Of a DNA stretch of 64,000 nt, positions 25,608 to 34,942 are shown one piece after another. Every line of letters starts with the position of its first letter. Within the stretch, counting starts at the first letter, position 1. Made by a program: the position numbers and the translations under genes. The notes under the pieces are model-generated. The model saw only the letters and a program-made list of their open reading frames with translations. It made no database searches and had not been told where the DNA came from. The stretch covers positions 2,728,001 through 2,792,000 of the forward strand of contig JACKBQ010000001.1 in assembly GCA_020634455.1 (NCBI GenBank). The letters are read 5' to 3'. The stretch is from Ardenticatenaceae bacterium. Its GTDB lineage: Bacteria; Chloroflexota; Anaerolineae; Promineifilales; Promineifilaceae.

Positions 25608-28430
25608 ATGCGTAAAGACCAAACCACCCGCCCAATGGCACCCATTCAAACATCGCAGCACACACACCAGCCACCGCAGCCAGCTCAATTTGCCGCCCCG
25701 CCCACCCGCAAGCGACGCGGCTGTTTTGGTTGCCTGGGTCGCGCCCTGATTGGCGGCATTTTGCTGCTGGCGATGCTCATTTTTGGCGGCGTGGTGGTGG
25801 CGGGGACGTTGGTCTACTCCAATTTGTCGCAGGAAATTGAAGACGGCATTGCCAAGCTGGATGCTGCCCGCGACCGAGAAACGTTCGAAACCACGCAGAT
25901 TTTTGATCGCAACGGAGCGCTGCTTTGGGAATTTTTTGGCGAGGGCAAGCGTACGGCCGTTCCTATCAGTCAAATCCCCTCCCACCTCATCCACGCCACC
26001 GTGGCCGTGGAAGATGACAGCTTCTACGAAAATCCCGGCGCAGATATTCCCTCGCTGGTGGCGGCGTTGATTGCCAACTTGCGGAACCCGAACGGCCGTC
26101 CCGTGGGAGCCAGCACCATCACCCAGCAGCTTGTCCGCCACATCGCCTTCGACTACGAAGAGCGCACCGAAGTCTCCTACAACCGCAAAACCAAAGAGAT
26201 CATCCTCGCCTGGATTATGAACCGGGATTACAGCAAGGATGAAATCATGGAGATGTACCTCAACGAAATTTATTACGGCAACCTGGCCTACGGCATCGAA
26301 GCCGCCGCCGACACCTACTTTGGCAAATCGGCCCAGGAGCTGACGTTGGGCGAGGCCTCTTTGCTGGCGGCCCTGCCACAAAGCCCGGTGGAGCTGGACC
26401 CGCTGACCAACCTGGAAGGAGCCAAAGAGCGCCAATGGCTGGTGCTCAATCTGATGGTCAGCGAGAGCTTCATCACCCAGGATGAGGCCGTAGCCGCTTA
26501 CCAGGCTCCGCTCAGCTTTGTGCCGCAAGAAGTGAGCCTGGAAGCGCCCCACTTTGCCGTCTACGTGCGGCAGCAGTTAGAGGCGCTGTACGGCCCGGAA
26601 ATGGTTGCCAACGGCGGCCTGCGCGTGACCACCACCCTCGATTTGAACTACCAGCGGCTGGCCGAGCAGTTGGCCCAGCAGCACGTGGCCGCCGTCGGGC
26701 CGGAGCATAATTTGACCAACGCGGCGCTGGTGGCGATGAAGCCAGGCACGGGCGAGATTTTGGCCATGCTGGGCAGCGTCAATTACAAAGACGAAAGCAT
26801 TGACGGCCACGTGAACGTGACGCTCTCCTTGCAGCAGCCGGGCAGCAGTATCAAACCGCTCACCTACGCCGCCGCCCTCTCCCCCGACGAGACGGGCGAA
26901 GCTGCCTGGACCGCCGCCGATTTGCTGTGGGATGTGGCAGTCGATTATCCGCAGTTTGACGGCAGCACGTATTCGCCGGTGAATTACGACGGCCGTTTCC
27001 ACGGCCCCGTTCGTCTGCGCACGGCCCTGGCCAACAGCTACAACATCCCCGCCGTGCTGCTACTGCAAGATTTGGGCGTGCCACGCCTGCTGGAATTTGC
27101 CCAAAAGATGGGCATCACCAGCTGGGATCAGGATTCCAGCAACTACGGCCTGTCGCTCACGCTAGGTGGCGCAGAAGTGACGCCGCTGGAGCTGACCACC
27201 GCCTACGCTGTTTTTGCCAACAGCGGCAACCAGGTGACGCCCGTTTCCATTTTGCGCGTGCAAAAAAGTAATGGCGAACTGTTGTTCGAGCAGCCCCCAC
27301 AAGCGGCCGTTTCCGTCATTGATCCTCGCGTGGCCTACCTGATTAGCAACATTTTGGACGACGATGAAGCCCGCGTCCCGGCGATGGGCCGCACCAATCC
27401 GCTGGCGCTGCACTTCCCGGCGGCGGCCAAAACCGGCACCACCAACGACTTCCGCGACAACTGGACGATGGGCTACACGCCCGGCCTCGTCGTGGGGGTG
27501 TGGACCGGCAACACGGACAACAGCGAGATGATCAACATCAGCGGCCTGACGGGTGCGGCCCCGCTGTGGAGCGATTACATGCAGGCGGTGTACACCAACT
27601 ACGACCTGCTGGCGACGCTGAATGTGAATGGCGTGGCCCCGGCGACTGATTTTGTGCGGCCTGAGGGGTTGGAAGAACGGCCGTTATGCAGCATCCCCTC
27701 CGTCACCATTGGCGCAACCGAATGTGCCTCCGCCGGGTCTGAGCTATTTTTGGTAAACAGTACGCCCGCCGTCGCCGAAATTGTCGATCCCAACCTGGTG
27801 GCCTGGGAAGAAATCGAGCCAGCCGTGCTGCGGATGCCCGCCGTGCCGCTGCCGCCAGTTCCTGCCGAGGTGCTGTTGGGCGCTGAGGTAGATGAAGACG
27901 CCCCGCCGCCGCAGATATTCTGCCATCTGGCCGAAAGCACGGACGCCACGCTGCTGCCGCCCGATGCCCTGCCGCAGCTTTTCCTGGCCCCGCCGCGCAA
28001 CACCGAGAGCTTGAAGGCGGCCCATGAGTGGGCGCAGGCGAATAATGTGGTGTTGTTGCCAACGGCCGTTTGCAACGACGATTTGTTGGCTCTAGCGCGT
28101 GATCCCAACCGGGTGGCCGTCTACCGCATCAGCAGCCCCACGCAGGGCGAGTCCGTCAGCGGGGTGCTGCCCATCGTGGGTACGGCCGATTTTGAGCCGG
28201 GTTCGGTGGAGTTTTACAAAATTGAGCTGGGCATCCCCAATGGCGACAGCGTGAACTGGGTGACGTTGGGCGACACGCACAACCAGCCAGTGGTCAATGG
28301 CCCGCTGGAAATGCTGCATGCGGACGCGCTGCCGCCTGGTGAATATTTCCTGCGCCTGATTGTGGTGAAAGACAGCAACTATGTCGGCGAACCATACATG
28401 ATTGCGATTACCATTGAATCTGGGGCTTAA
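25608..28430 (+). CDS. Class A penicillin-binding protein (bifunctional transglycosylase/transpeptidase)
   Basis: Peptidoglycan polymerase of 940 residues. A short Pro/Gln-rich cytoplasmic tail and one membrane helix (about 45-70) precede a GT51 domain with TVAVEDDSFYENPG, STITQQLVRH and MYLNEIYYGN. The transpeptidase domain has SSIK (nucleophile Ser near residue 413), the SYN motif in LANSYNIPAV, and KTGTTNDFRDNW. A C-terminal extension of about 270 residues ends in an Ig-like domain, longer than in most PBP1 enzymes. GGAG lies before the ATG. The gene starts 38 bases beyond the IS630 insertion, so the IS may have displaced its original promoter. Confidence 0.94.
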   Translation: MRKDQTTRPMAPIQTSQHTHQPPQPAQFAAPPTRKRRGCFGCLGRALIGGILLLAMLIFGGVVVAGTLVYSNLSQEIEDGIAKLDAARDRETFETTQIFDRNGALLWEFFGEGKRTAVPISQIPSHLIHATVAVEDDSFYENPGADIPSLVAALIANLRNPNGRPVGASTITQQLVRHIAFDYEERTEVSYNRKTKEIILAWIMNRDYSKDEIMEMYLNEIYYGNLAYGIEAAADTYFGKSAQELTLGEASLLAALPQSPVELDPLTNLEGAKERQWLVLNLMVSESFITQDEAVAAYQAPLSFVPQEVSLEAPHFAVYVRQQLEALYGPEMVANGGLRVTTTLDLNYQRLAEQLAQQHVAAVGPEHNLTNAALVAMKPGTGEILAMLGSVNYKDESIDGHVNVTLSLQQPGSSIKPLTYAAALSPDETGEAAWTAADLLWDVAVDYPQFDGSTYSPVNYDGRFHGPVRLRTALANSYNIPAVLLLQDLGVPRLLEFAQKMGITSWDQDSSNYGLSLTLGGAEVTPLELTTAYAVFANSGNQVTPVSILRVQKSNGELLFEQPPQAAVSVIDPRVAYLISNILDDDEARVPAMGRTNPLALHFPAAAKTGTTNDFRDNWTMGYTPGLVVGVWTGNTDNSEMINISGLTGAAPLWSDYMQAVYTNYDLLATLNVNGVAPATDFVRPEGLEERPLCSIPSVTIGATECASAGSELFLVNSTPAVAEIVDPNLVAWEEIEPAVLRMPAVPLPPVPAEVLLGAEVDEDAPPPQIFCHLAESTDATLLPPDALPQLFLAPPRNTESLKAAHEWAQANNVVLLPTAVCNDDLLALARDPNRVAVYRISSPTQGESVSGVLPIVGTADFEPGSVEFYKIELGIPNGDSVNWVTLGDTHNQPVVNGPLEMLHADALPPGEYFLRLIVVKDSNYVGEPYMIAITIESGA

Positions 28431-28502
28431 ACCTCAGGCTAATAAAAATGAACGATTGCCTAAATCGGCGAGTGGCTTGTTCTGCGTTAATGGGCAATCT
28501 GA

Positions 28503-28663
28503 TATAATTGCCGCTTGTCTTTTGGAATGCGCAGCGGCCAAAAATTTCTCAAGGAGTTGGGCTTGACCGTTTTTCTTGACGAATTTGGCTAAAAGGTCAA
28601 GCCTTAGGATTCGTTTTCTGAAAAAAGTTTGGGTAAACGAACCCGCAGCAGAGGAAAGTAAGC
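28503..28663 (+). promoter_or_regulatory. Structured leader of the lipoprotein gene
   Basis: A TATAAT lies at 28503-28508. Downstream are three stems: GCCGCT with AGCGGC just after the start, GGCTTGACC (28560-28568) with GGTCAAGCC (28595-28603), and TTCGTTT (28610-28616) with AAACGAA (28635-28641). The second stem and the following CTTAGG word resemble the paired palindrome of the LysM leader at 22324. Confidence 0.5.
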
Positions 28664-29848
28664 GTGAAGAAGAGAACGTTTTTTTTTGTATTGGTAAGCT
28701 TGAGTTTGCTGTGGCTGGCAGCGTGCGGCGGATCCCCCACACCGGAACCGGATCCGACGGATACGGCCGTTGCCCAAGTCCCTGATCCCACAGAAGTTGC
28801 CACCGACGAGCCGCCTGTGGCTACGCCGACCGCTGAAATGGTTCCTACGGAGCCAGCGCCGACGGAAGAGGCTTTGTTTCCCACCCCAGACGTGACTGCC
28901 ACGTCTACGACCACTCCTACGGTGGCTTTGCCGGATTACACCGTCACCATTTTGGAACCGGCCCCAGCCACCACGCTGTTGGCAGGCCGAGAAGTTGTCT
29001 TCCGGGGTGAGGTGCTGCCGCCGACCACAGATCCGATTTCGCTGACGTTGACGATTGGTTCGTTTACGGCCGTATCCGCCCAAATTACTCCCGCAGACAA
29101 TGGCATCTGGGAACTCACCACCACGCTGGCCGATGCTGCATCTGGCCCCGGCTCGCTTACGGCCGCTCTGGGCGATCTGGCGCAGGCCCAGCAGGCCAAC
29201 CCCATCGCCTTTGATAGCAGCACGGACGAACCGTACATCTCTTTGGTGACACCTGTTGAGGGAGAAACGGCCGTTGCTGGCTATGCCTTCTTCATGCAGG
29301 GGGACAGCAACAACCTCATTGATGATACTTTCACCATTGGCGTGTTGGTGGATGGTTGCACAAACTTTATCGCCGCCCAAAAAATCTCGCTCACGAGTGG
29401 CCCTTGGTATGGCTACGTTATTTTGCCCCCAAATGTAGAGCCAGGCCCCGCCTGTGCCGCTGCCTACACGGGCGAGTACGGCGAAGGCAACTGGCGTGAG
29501 GCTGTGATCCCCATTCAGCTTCGTGCCTACGACGATCCGCAAGCTTCATTGCTAAATTTAGGCAATCTGGGCGAAATCACTTTCGTTGTGGGTGAGGACA
29601 CCAACTTGTTTGGTGTGGCCGCCAACGTGCCAGAAGGTGTTGTAGACATCATGCTAGAACTGGATTCAGTTGGTGGCAGCGGCGTTTTGGTTACTTCTGG
29701 CAAAGCGTTTGCTGATCAGTTTGGCTTCTGGTCTATAGACCTCGATGTGCCGGATGATGCGCCTGCGGGTGCAGCTTTGCTGACTATCTCAACGGGAGAG
29801 GGCGACAATTACCAGGAAATCCGCCTATCGGTTACCATTTCCCCTTAA
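28664..29848 (+). CDS. Secreted lipoprotein with Ig-like (Gmad2-like) domains
   Basis: This 394-residue protein has a lipoprotein signal ending in the lipobox LAAC with Cys21, then a long Thr/Pro/Glu-rich stalk to about residue 85. Two or three beta-sandwich domains follow. The openings YTVTILEPAPATTLLAGREV and ISLVTPVEGETAVAGYAF resemble Gmad2-type immunoglobulin-like domains. It would be anchored outside the membrane. The GTGAAGAAGAGAACG context allows a GTG start at 28664. Function is unknown; association with the upstream penicillin-binding protein is possible but they have separate leaders. Confidence 0.8.
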   Translation: MKKRTFFFVLVSLSLLWLAACGGSPTPEPDPTDTAVAQVPDPTEVATDEPPVATPTAEMVPTEPAPTEEALFPTPDVTATSTTTPTVALPDYTVTILEPAPATTLLAGREVVFRGEVLPPTTDPISLTLTIGSFTAVSAQITPADNGIWELTTTLADAASGPGSLTAALGDLAQAQQANPIAFDSSTDEPYISLVTPVEGETAVAGYAFFMQGDSNNLIDDTFTIGVLVDGCTNFIAAQKISLTSGPWYGYVILPPNVEPGPACAAAYTGEYGEGNWREAVIPIQLRAYDDPQASLLNLGNLGEITFVVGEDTNLFGVAANVPEGVVDIMLELDSVGGSGVLVTSGKAFADQFGFWSIDLDVPDDAPAGAALLTISTGEGDNYQEIRLSVTISP

Positions 29849-29889
29849 CAAAACCAGCGTCACATCTACAGTTATTTTAGAAATTTGCT

Positions 29890-29922
29890 AACGCCGACTG
29901 ATTGATTCACCGGCGTTTTTTG
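29890..29922 (+). terminator. Intrinsic terminator of the lipoprotein gene
   Basis: AACGCCG (29890-29896) pairs with CGGCGTT (29911-29917), followed by TTTTTGC. Confidence 0.75.
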
Positions 29923-30045
29923 CTTATAGAGGCTCTGTTTTTCCCTGTTTGTAAGCATCTCATAATAATTTATTTAGAAATAGATCATAAGTTGGCGCAT
30001 AATTAGTTGTACATAAGCAACAAACGATTTGATTGAGGTAAAAGC

Positions 30046-31083
30046 ATGTTAATTAAAAAACGCACTGGCATCGAAATTCCATCATCAGAAATTACACCAA
30101 GGTCGGTTTATCTGTCTCGCCGCCAATTTATGCGCGGCGCGGCGCTGAGCACGGTGGCGGTAGCGGCTGGCGGTTTATTGGCGGCTTGCGGGTCACCAGA
30201 GGGTGAAACGGCCGTAACCGCTGAAAGTACCACCATCGCTACCGGGAATGCCGCTGAGGAATCTGCTGTTCAAGAGGCAATGCCCGGCCCGGTAAGCAAA
30301 ACCACCGATGAACTGGGTGATCCCCTGAACACATTTGAGGAAGTTACCAACTACAACAATTATTACGAATTCACTACCGACAAAGAGCGCGTGGCGACAT
30401 TGGCCAAAGATTTCCCCACCTCGCCCTGGCAAGTTGAGGTTAGCGGCCTGGTCAATAAGCCTAAAACGTATGGCCTTGAAGATTTGATGGCCTTTGAGCA
30501 GGAGGAACGCATCTATCGCCTGCGCTGTGTGGAAGCGTGGTCTATGGTCATTCCCTGGGTTGGCTTTCCCCTGGCCAAGCTGCTGAACGAGGTTGAGCCA
30601 ACTTCAGCGGCAAAATATGTGCGTTTTGAAACGATTGAGGACCGAGACAACATGCCAGGCGTGCGCAGTTCACTGTTTCCCTGGCCTTACGTGGAGGGGC
30701 TGCGCCTGGATGAGGCGATGAATGACCTGGCGATTTTGAGTACGGGTCTCTACGGCGAGCCGCTGTTGCCGCAAAATGGCGCACCGATTCGGTTGGTGGT
30801 GCCCTGGAAGTATGGTTTTAAAAGCATCAAATCAATTGTGAAGATTGAACTGGTAGAGACGATGCCCCAATCATTGTGGATGCAAGCGGCGTCAAATGAG
30901 TATGGCTTTTTTGCCAATGTGAATCCGAATGTGGATCATCCCCGCTGGTCGCAGGCGACGGAGCGGCGCATTGGTGAGTTTGGTCGCCGCAAAACGATTT
31001 TGTTCAATGGTTACGCTGATCAGGTAGCGCATCTGTACGATGATCCAAATTATGACACAACGCAAGCAAACCGTGGCTCATAA
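30046..31083 (+). CDS. msrP: Methionine sulfoxide reductase catalytic subunit MsrP (Tat-exported, possible lipoprotein)
   Basis: MsrP is the molybdopterin enzyme that repairs oxidised methionine in envelope proteins, with electrons from MsrQ. The 345-residue protein has a twin-arginine signal (SRRQFMRG, Arg25-Arg26) whose end is also a lipobox (LLAAC, Cys48), suggesting a Tat-exported lipoprotein. Domain motifs are YNNYYEF, the molybdenum ligand Cys161 in YRLRCVEAWSM, and PWKYGFKSIKSI. The heme membrane subunit follows directly. moaC at the window start supplies part of the cofactor pathway. Confidence 0.94.
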   Translation: MLIKKRTGIEIPSSEITPRSVYLSRRQFMRGAALSTVAVAAGGLLAACGSPEGETAVTAESTTIATGNAAEESAVQEAMPGPVSKTTDELGDPLNTFEEVTNYNNYYEFTTDKERVATLAKDFPTSPWQVEVSGLVNKPKTYGLEDLMAFEQEERIYRLRCVEAWSMVIPWVGFPLAKLLNEVEPTSAAKYVRFETIEDRDNMPGVRSSLFPWPYVEGLRLDEAMNDLAILSTGLYGEPLLPQNGAPIRLVVPWKYGFKSIKSIVKIELVETMPQSLWMQAASNEYGFFANVNPNVDHPRWSQATERRIGEFGRRKTILFNGYADQVAHLYDDPNYDTTQANRGS

Positions 31084-31108
31084 AAAGGTTACAAAAGAGA
31101 GTGAAGCA

Positions 31109-31792
31109 ATGTCTGTAATGTCTGGCCGGGACACGGCCGTTTCCAATCCCCCAAAACGCCGCGACCGCAAGCAAACGGCCAAACTGCTCACCTGGGTGAC
31201 TCACCTGGGTGCCTGGGTGCCGCTGGCGGTGCTAATCGCTGAATATTTTACGAACAACCTGGGCATTGACCCAGTGCGCGAGATTTTGTTCCACACGGGC
31301 ACGACGGCGCTGGTGCTGCTTGTACTGTCGCTGGCGGTGACCCCGGTGAATATCGTTTTTGGTTGGAAGCAGGTAATTCCGCTGAGACGGCCGTTAGGTC
31401 TCTACGCCTTCATGTATGTTTGTTTGCACCTGCTCACCTTCTTGGGGTTGGATTACGGGTTTGACCTGAGCTTTATTGTGGACGGCATTGTGGAACAGCC
31501 ATTTGTGTTGGTGGGAACGGCCGCTTTCCTCTTGCTGGTTCCATTGGCCATAACCTCCACCAAAGGGTGGCAAAAGCGGCTGGGCAAGCAGTGGAAAACG
31601 TTGCACAAGCTCAGCTACCTCATCATCGTGCTGGCGCTGATTCATTTCATCTGGCTGGTGAAAAATGTGTACATCGAGCCGGGCATTTACGCCGGTATCG
31701 TGGGGCTGTTGTTCCTGGCCCGGTGGAATCCGGTGAAGCAAAAGCTCCTCCGCTGGCAGCGCCAAATCCGCACCCGCCTGAAAAATAGCTAA
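31109..31792 (+). CDS. msrQ: MsrQ heme-binding membrane subunit
   Basis: The 227-residue protein has five or six hydrophobic helices in the ferric-reductase-like transmembrane fold. It passes electrons from the quinone pool or flavin to MsrP. Family features include TGTTALVLLVLSLAVTP, RRPLGLYAFMYVCLHLLTF with the heme His, and KTLHKLSYLIIVLALIHFIW. I chose the ATG at 31109; one at 31040 would overlap msrP by 44 bases and add only a polar tail. It ends before an intrinsic terminator at 31894. Confidence 0.93.
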   Translation: MSVMSGRDTAVSNPPKRRDRKQTAKLLTWVTHLGAWVPLAVLIAEYFTNNLGIDPVREILFHTGTTALVLLVLSLAVTPVNIVFGWKQVIPLRRPLGLYAFMYVCLHLLTFLGLDYGFDLSFIVDGIVEQPFVLVGTAAFLLLVPLAITSTKGWQKRLGKQWKTLHKLSYLIIVLALIHFIWLVKNVYIEPGIYAGIVGLLFLARWNPVKQKLLRWQRQIRTRLKNS

Positions 31793-31797
31793 CTGGA

Positions 31798-31862
31798 ATA
31801 GAACGCGGATGACGCGGATAAAGACGAGAAATCAGCGTTAATCAGCGTTAATCCGCGTCCCA
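31798..31862. repeat. CGCGGAT-word intergenic repeat
   Basis: The segment is built of ACGCGGATGACGCGGAT, then twice ATCAGCGTTA, and ATCCGCGTCCC. The start and end are complementary words, so it can fold. The end matches the in-frame copy at 20951-21022. Confidence 0.7.
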
Positions 31863-31893
31863 TTTTTAAAATCACAGCAAATGTGTCTGATGA

Positions 31894-31919
31894 GCCCGGC
31901 AGCGATGCCGGGCTTTTTG
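31894..31919 (+). terminator. Intrinsic terminator after msrPQ
   Basis: GCCCGGCA (31894-31901) and TGCCGGGC (31906-31913) form a perfect stem with a GCGA loop followed by TTTTTG. Confidence 0.9.
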
Positions 31920-32001
31920 TGCCTGTTGCGTGTGGATTTCGGTGGGGAGTTGTAACCATTCTGGCACAACGGCCGTTCCCCACATCTGCTACAATTTGGG
32001 C

Positions 32002-32718
32002 ATGACACGCCCACTCTCTCTGCTGCTGGCCGATGACGAAGCGGCCATCACCGACAACCTGGCACCCTTTTTGGAGCGCAGTGGCTTCACCGTGCGCGTC
32101 GCCGCCGATGGTGAAGCGGCGCTGGATCAGGTGCAAGAATCCGCCCCCGACCTCATCATTTTGGACGTGCTGATGCCCCGGCTAGACGGCCGTGCCGTGC
32201 TGCGGCAGCTGCGCCAGCAGGGTGATTGGACGCCCGTCATTTTGCTCACCCAGGTGGGCGAGGCGTTTGAGCGGGCGATGGCCCTGGAAGAAGGGGCGGA
32301 CGATTACCTGAACAAGCCGTTCGATCCGCACGAACTGGTGGCCCGCATTCGGGCGGTTTTGCGGCGGGCGCGTCCCGGAGAACGGCCGTTAACCGCTACC
32401 CAAAAGCTGCTCAGCCACAATCTTACGTTCGATCGACTCACCCGCCGCGCCTGGCTGGCCGACGAAGAAATCCACCTGACGCCCAAGGCGCTGACCCTGC
32501 TGGAGTATCTGATGACCCATCCCGATGAGCTGGTGAGCCGCGAGCGGCTGCTGGACAGCGTCTGGGGTTGGGCCTACCCGGCAGGCACCCGCACGGTGGA
32601 TTCCCGCATTGCCGAGCTGCGCCGCGTGCTGGGCGACGACGCCAACGATCCCCAATTTATCGAGACGGTGCCGGGGCAAGGGTACCGCTTTGTGGCCCCG
32701 GTGCAGGGGGCGTCATGA
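32002..32718 (+). CDS. OmpR/PhoB family response regulator
   Basis: The 238-residue protein has the receiver motif LLLADDEAAITD, phospho-acceptor Asp55 (LIILDVLMPRLDG) and Lys in DDYLNKPFDP. The C-terminal winged helix shows LTPKALTLLEYL and VPGQGYRF. A TACAAT lies at 31990-31995, only six bases from the ATG at 32002, with no ribosome binding site, so the mRNA may be leaderless. The stop overlaps the histidine kinase start (ATGA), which makes a standard two-component operon. Its target is unknown; the downstream lipoprotein and PA14 genes are candidates. Confidence 0.94.
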   Translation: MTRPLSLLLADDEAAITDNLAPFLERSGFTVRVAADGEAALDQVQESAPDLIILDVLMPRLDGRAVLRQLRQQGDWTPVILLTQVGEAFERAMALEEGADDYLNKPFDPHELVARIRAVLRRARPGERPLTATQKLLSHNLTFDRLTRRAWLADEEIHLTPKALTLLEYLMTHPDELVSRERLLDSVWGWAYPAGTRTVDSRIAELRRVLGDDANDPQFIETVPGQGYRFVAPVQGAS

Positions 32719-33623
32719 AGCTGAAGCTGTGGTTGGGCGGTGCGCTGCCCTTGTTGATTGGGCTGTTCCTGGGGCTATTGTTTAGCCAGACTGGGCTGCC
32801 TAACCCAGTATTTTATTTGCGGATGAGTTTGAGTACGGCCGTTCTCCTCACTGGCCTGCTCATCACCCTTTTGCTAACCGGGGCGCTCTGGTGGCGGTGG
32901 CGGCAGCAGATGCGGGTGACGCAGCAGGAAAAGTCGCTGCGAACGGCCGCTGCCAAAGATCGCCGCCGCTTTTTGCAGCGATTGGATCACGAGTTAAAAA
33001 ATCCGCTTATGGCGATGCGCGCCGGGCTGGCTAACGTGAGCAACGGGCACGACGAAACCACGCGGCAGGCGCTGGTCTCCATCGAGGCGCAAACGGTGCG
33101 CCTGAGCCAGCTGACGGCCGATTTGCGCAAGATTGCCGAACTCGAAACACGGCCGTTGGAGCTCATTCCCGTCGAGATGGGGCCGTTGCTGGCGGAGGTA
33201 TTTGAGCTGGCCCAGGATTATCCCGGCAGCGAAGGCCGCAAGCTGACGCTGACCGTGCCCCAGGCTCCCTGGCCGCTGCCACCCGTGCCCGGCGACCGCG
33301 ACCTGCTCTTTTTGGCCATCTACAACCTGCTGGAAAACGCGCTGAAATATACGGCCGTTCCCGATGCCATCGAACTGCGCGCTCGGGAAGACGGCCGTTT
33401 TGTCACCGTTGAAGTAGCCGATACTGGCCCCGGCATTGCCGCCGCCGACCAGCCGTACATCTGGGAAGAGCTGTACCGGGGCGAAGTGGCGCGTGGCGCA
33501 CCCGGCAGCGGATTGGGGCTGGCGTTGGTGAAGGCGATTGTCACCCGGCACGGGGGGCAGGTGGCGCTCTCCAGCCGTCCGGGGCAGGGCACCCTGGTGG
33601 TTTTGCGCCTGCCTGCTGGCTGA
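32715..33623 (+). CDS. Sensor histidine kinase
   Basis: The 302-residue membrane kinase has two N-terminal helices (about 8-24 and 42-60) with a very short external loop, so it probably senses within the membrane. HisKA contains the phospho-acceptor His92 in RLDHELKNPL. HATPase_c has LLENALKYT (N box), DTGPGIAAADQ (G1) and GSGLGLALVKAIV (G2). The ATG at 32715 overlaps the regulator stop by four bases. Confidence 0.93.
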   Translation: MKLKLWLGGALPLLIGLFLGLLFSQTGLPNPVFYLRMSLSTAVLLTGLLITLLLTGALWWRWRQQMRVTQQEKSLRTAAAKDRRRFLQRLDHELKNPLMAMRAGLANVSNGHDETTRQALVSIEAQTVRLSQLTADLRKIAELETRPLELIPVEMGPLLAEVFELAQDYPGSEGRKLTLTVPQAPWPLPPVPGDRDLLFLAIYNLLENALKYTAVPDAIELRAREDGRFVTVEVADTGPGIAAADQPYIWEELYRGEVARGAPGSGLGLALVKAIVTRHGGQVALSSRPGQGTLVVLRLPAG

Positions 33624-33746
33624 TGGGCCATCGTTTGATGTAACAAATCTGCCACAGGCGCTGCCGAATTGATTACCGTCGTGCCATACGGCCGTTACAG
33701 GCAACTGCTACCCTACCAATTGAATATTTTCAATTTGGAGGTTGCT

Positions 33747-34826
33747 ATGTTTGACGCAAAAAAGAAACATTTTTCCCAGGTATTGCTTTTACTCACCGCT
33801 TTGTGGCTGGTGGCCTGCGGTGAGCTGGAATTTGGCGTGGAGACGAAGGTCAGCGGCGGCCGCCCTGAAGTGACGGTGGTGACGACCACGGTGGCTGAAA
33901 TCCCCGAAGGCATGGTTTTGGTGACGGTGACGCCATCAGCACAAGCCTCAGCGGCTAATCAGGTAACGGCAACGCCAACGGCCGTTGCTACCCAACCGCT
34001 TACGCCCACCCTAACCGCCACGCCCACGATGATCCCTACCGCTACTCCCACGGCCCTGCGTGCGGCCGCAACATCGCCGCCACTCTTGCCCACGCCCACT
34101 CTCTCACAGCCGATCGTCACCAGCTACACCAATATCGTGGACTGGATTTCACCGGGAGATAGCCTGACGCTGCAATATGAAGCCACGGCCGAATCGGCAC
34201 TGCTTTGCCTGGCACCACCCATGAGTGACCAGTGGGATTGCCGCAGCGCGCCAACTTCCGGCCCCTTCACCTTTACCGTTGCGCCGACGTACCGCACCAA
34301 TCTTCAGCTTCAAATACGCCTGTATGCGGCTGGTTATGAATCGCTAATTGTAGATTTTCTGACGCTCCTGTGTCCGGAATCGGCTTGGTTTTTTGCCGGG
34401 CCACCGACGACCTGCCCCGCTGGCCCACCGGTTACGACCCATGCGGCTTATCAACCATTTGAGCATGGCTGGATGCTTTGGCTGGAGTCGTCTGACATGA
34501 TGTACGCTTTTTTTGATACGCCGGGCCAAACATTCGCCCAGTTTTACCCAAGCCAAATTCCAGAAAGCAGTATTGTGCCGAACAACGAGTATGACCCGCC
34601 AGACGGCCGTTTTGTACCCACCAGCGGTTTTGGCAGACTGTGGCGCAGCGACAGTTGGGTGCGTGAAAACTTAGGCTGGGCCTTGCAGCCAGAGTCTGGT
34701 TTTGAGACCACAATGCAAACAGATGTCCAGCGGGATGCTTCTTATTTTTATCTGTTGAACCCAGACAATGAGCTAGTTGTGATGAATACCTACAACAGCA
34801 GTTGGGTGGTGCGCAGCCAGCCGTGA
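33747..34826 (+). CDS. Secreted lipoprotein of unknown function
   Basis: The 359-residue protein has a lipoprotein signal with lipobox LVAC (Cys24). A Thr/Pro/Ala-rich low-complexity stretch (about 60-125) is followed by a globular domain beginning SYTNIVDWISPGDSLTLQYE. I do not recognise the domain; it contains several aromatic residues and paired Cys (LLCLAP, DWDCR-like, LLCPES, TTCPAG). GGAGG lies before the ATG at 33747, inside a small inverted repeat (CCAATTGAA/TTCAATTTGG, about 33716-33739) that could affect translation. Confidence 0.78.
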   Translation: MFDAKKKHFSQVLLLLTALWLVACGELEFGVETKVSGGRPEVTVVTTTVAEIPEGMVLVTVTPSAQASAANQVTATPTAVATQPLTPTLTATPTMIPTATPTALRAAATSPPLLPTPTLSQPIVTSYTNIVDWISPGDSLTLQYEATAESALLCLAPPMSDQWDCRSAPTSGPFTFTVAPTYRTNLQLQIRLYAAGYESLIVDFLTLLCPESAWFFAGPPTTCPAGPPVTTHAAYQPFEHGWMLWLESSDMMYAFFDTPGQTFAQFYPSQIPESSIVPNNEYDPPDGRFVPTSGFGRLWRSDSWVRENLGWALQPESGFETTMQTDVQRDASYFYLLNPDNELVVMNTYNSSWVVRSQP

Positions 34827-34942
34827 AAGGAGCGTGAATAAGAAAAAGGGGGTGTTACAAACGGCCGTCTCTCCCCGACAACCTCATACAGAACTGTAAA
34901 AACCAAGCAGTGTGTTCATTGTAATGTTTTAGGAGGCAAATC

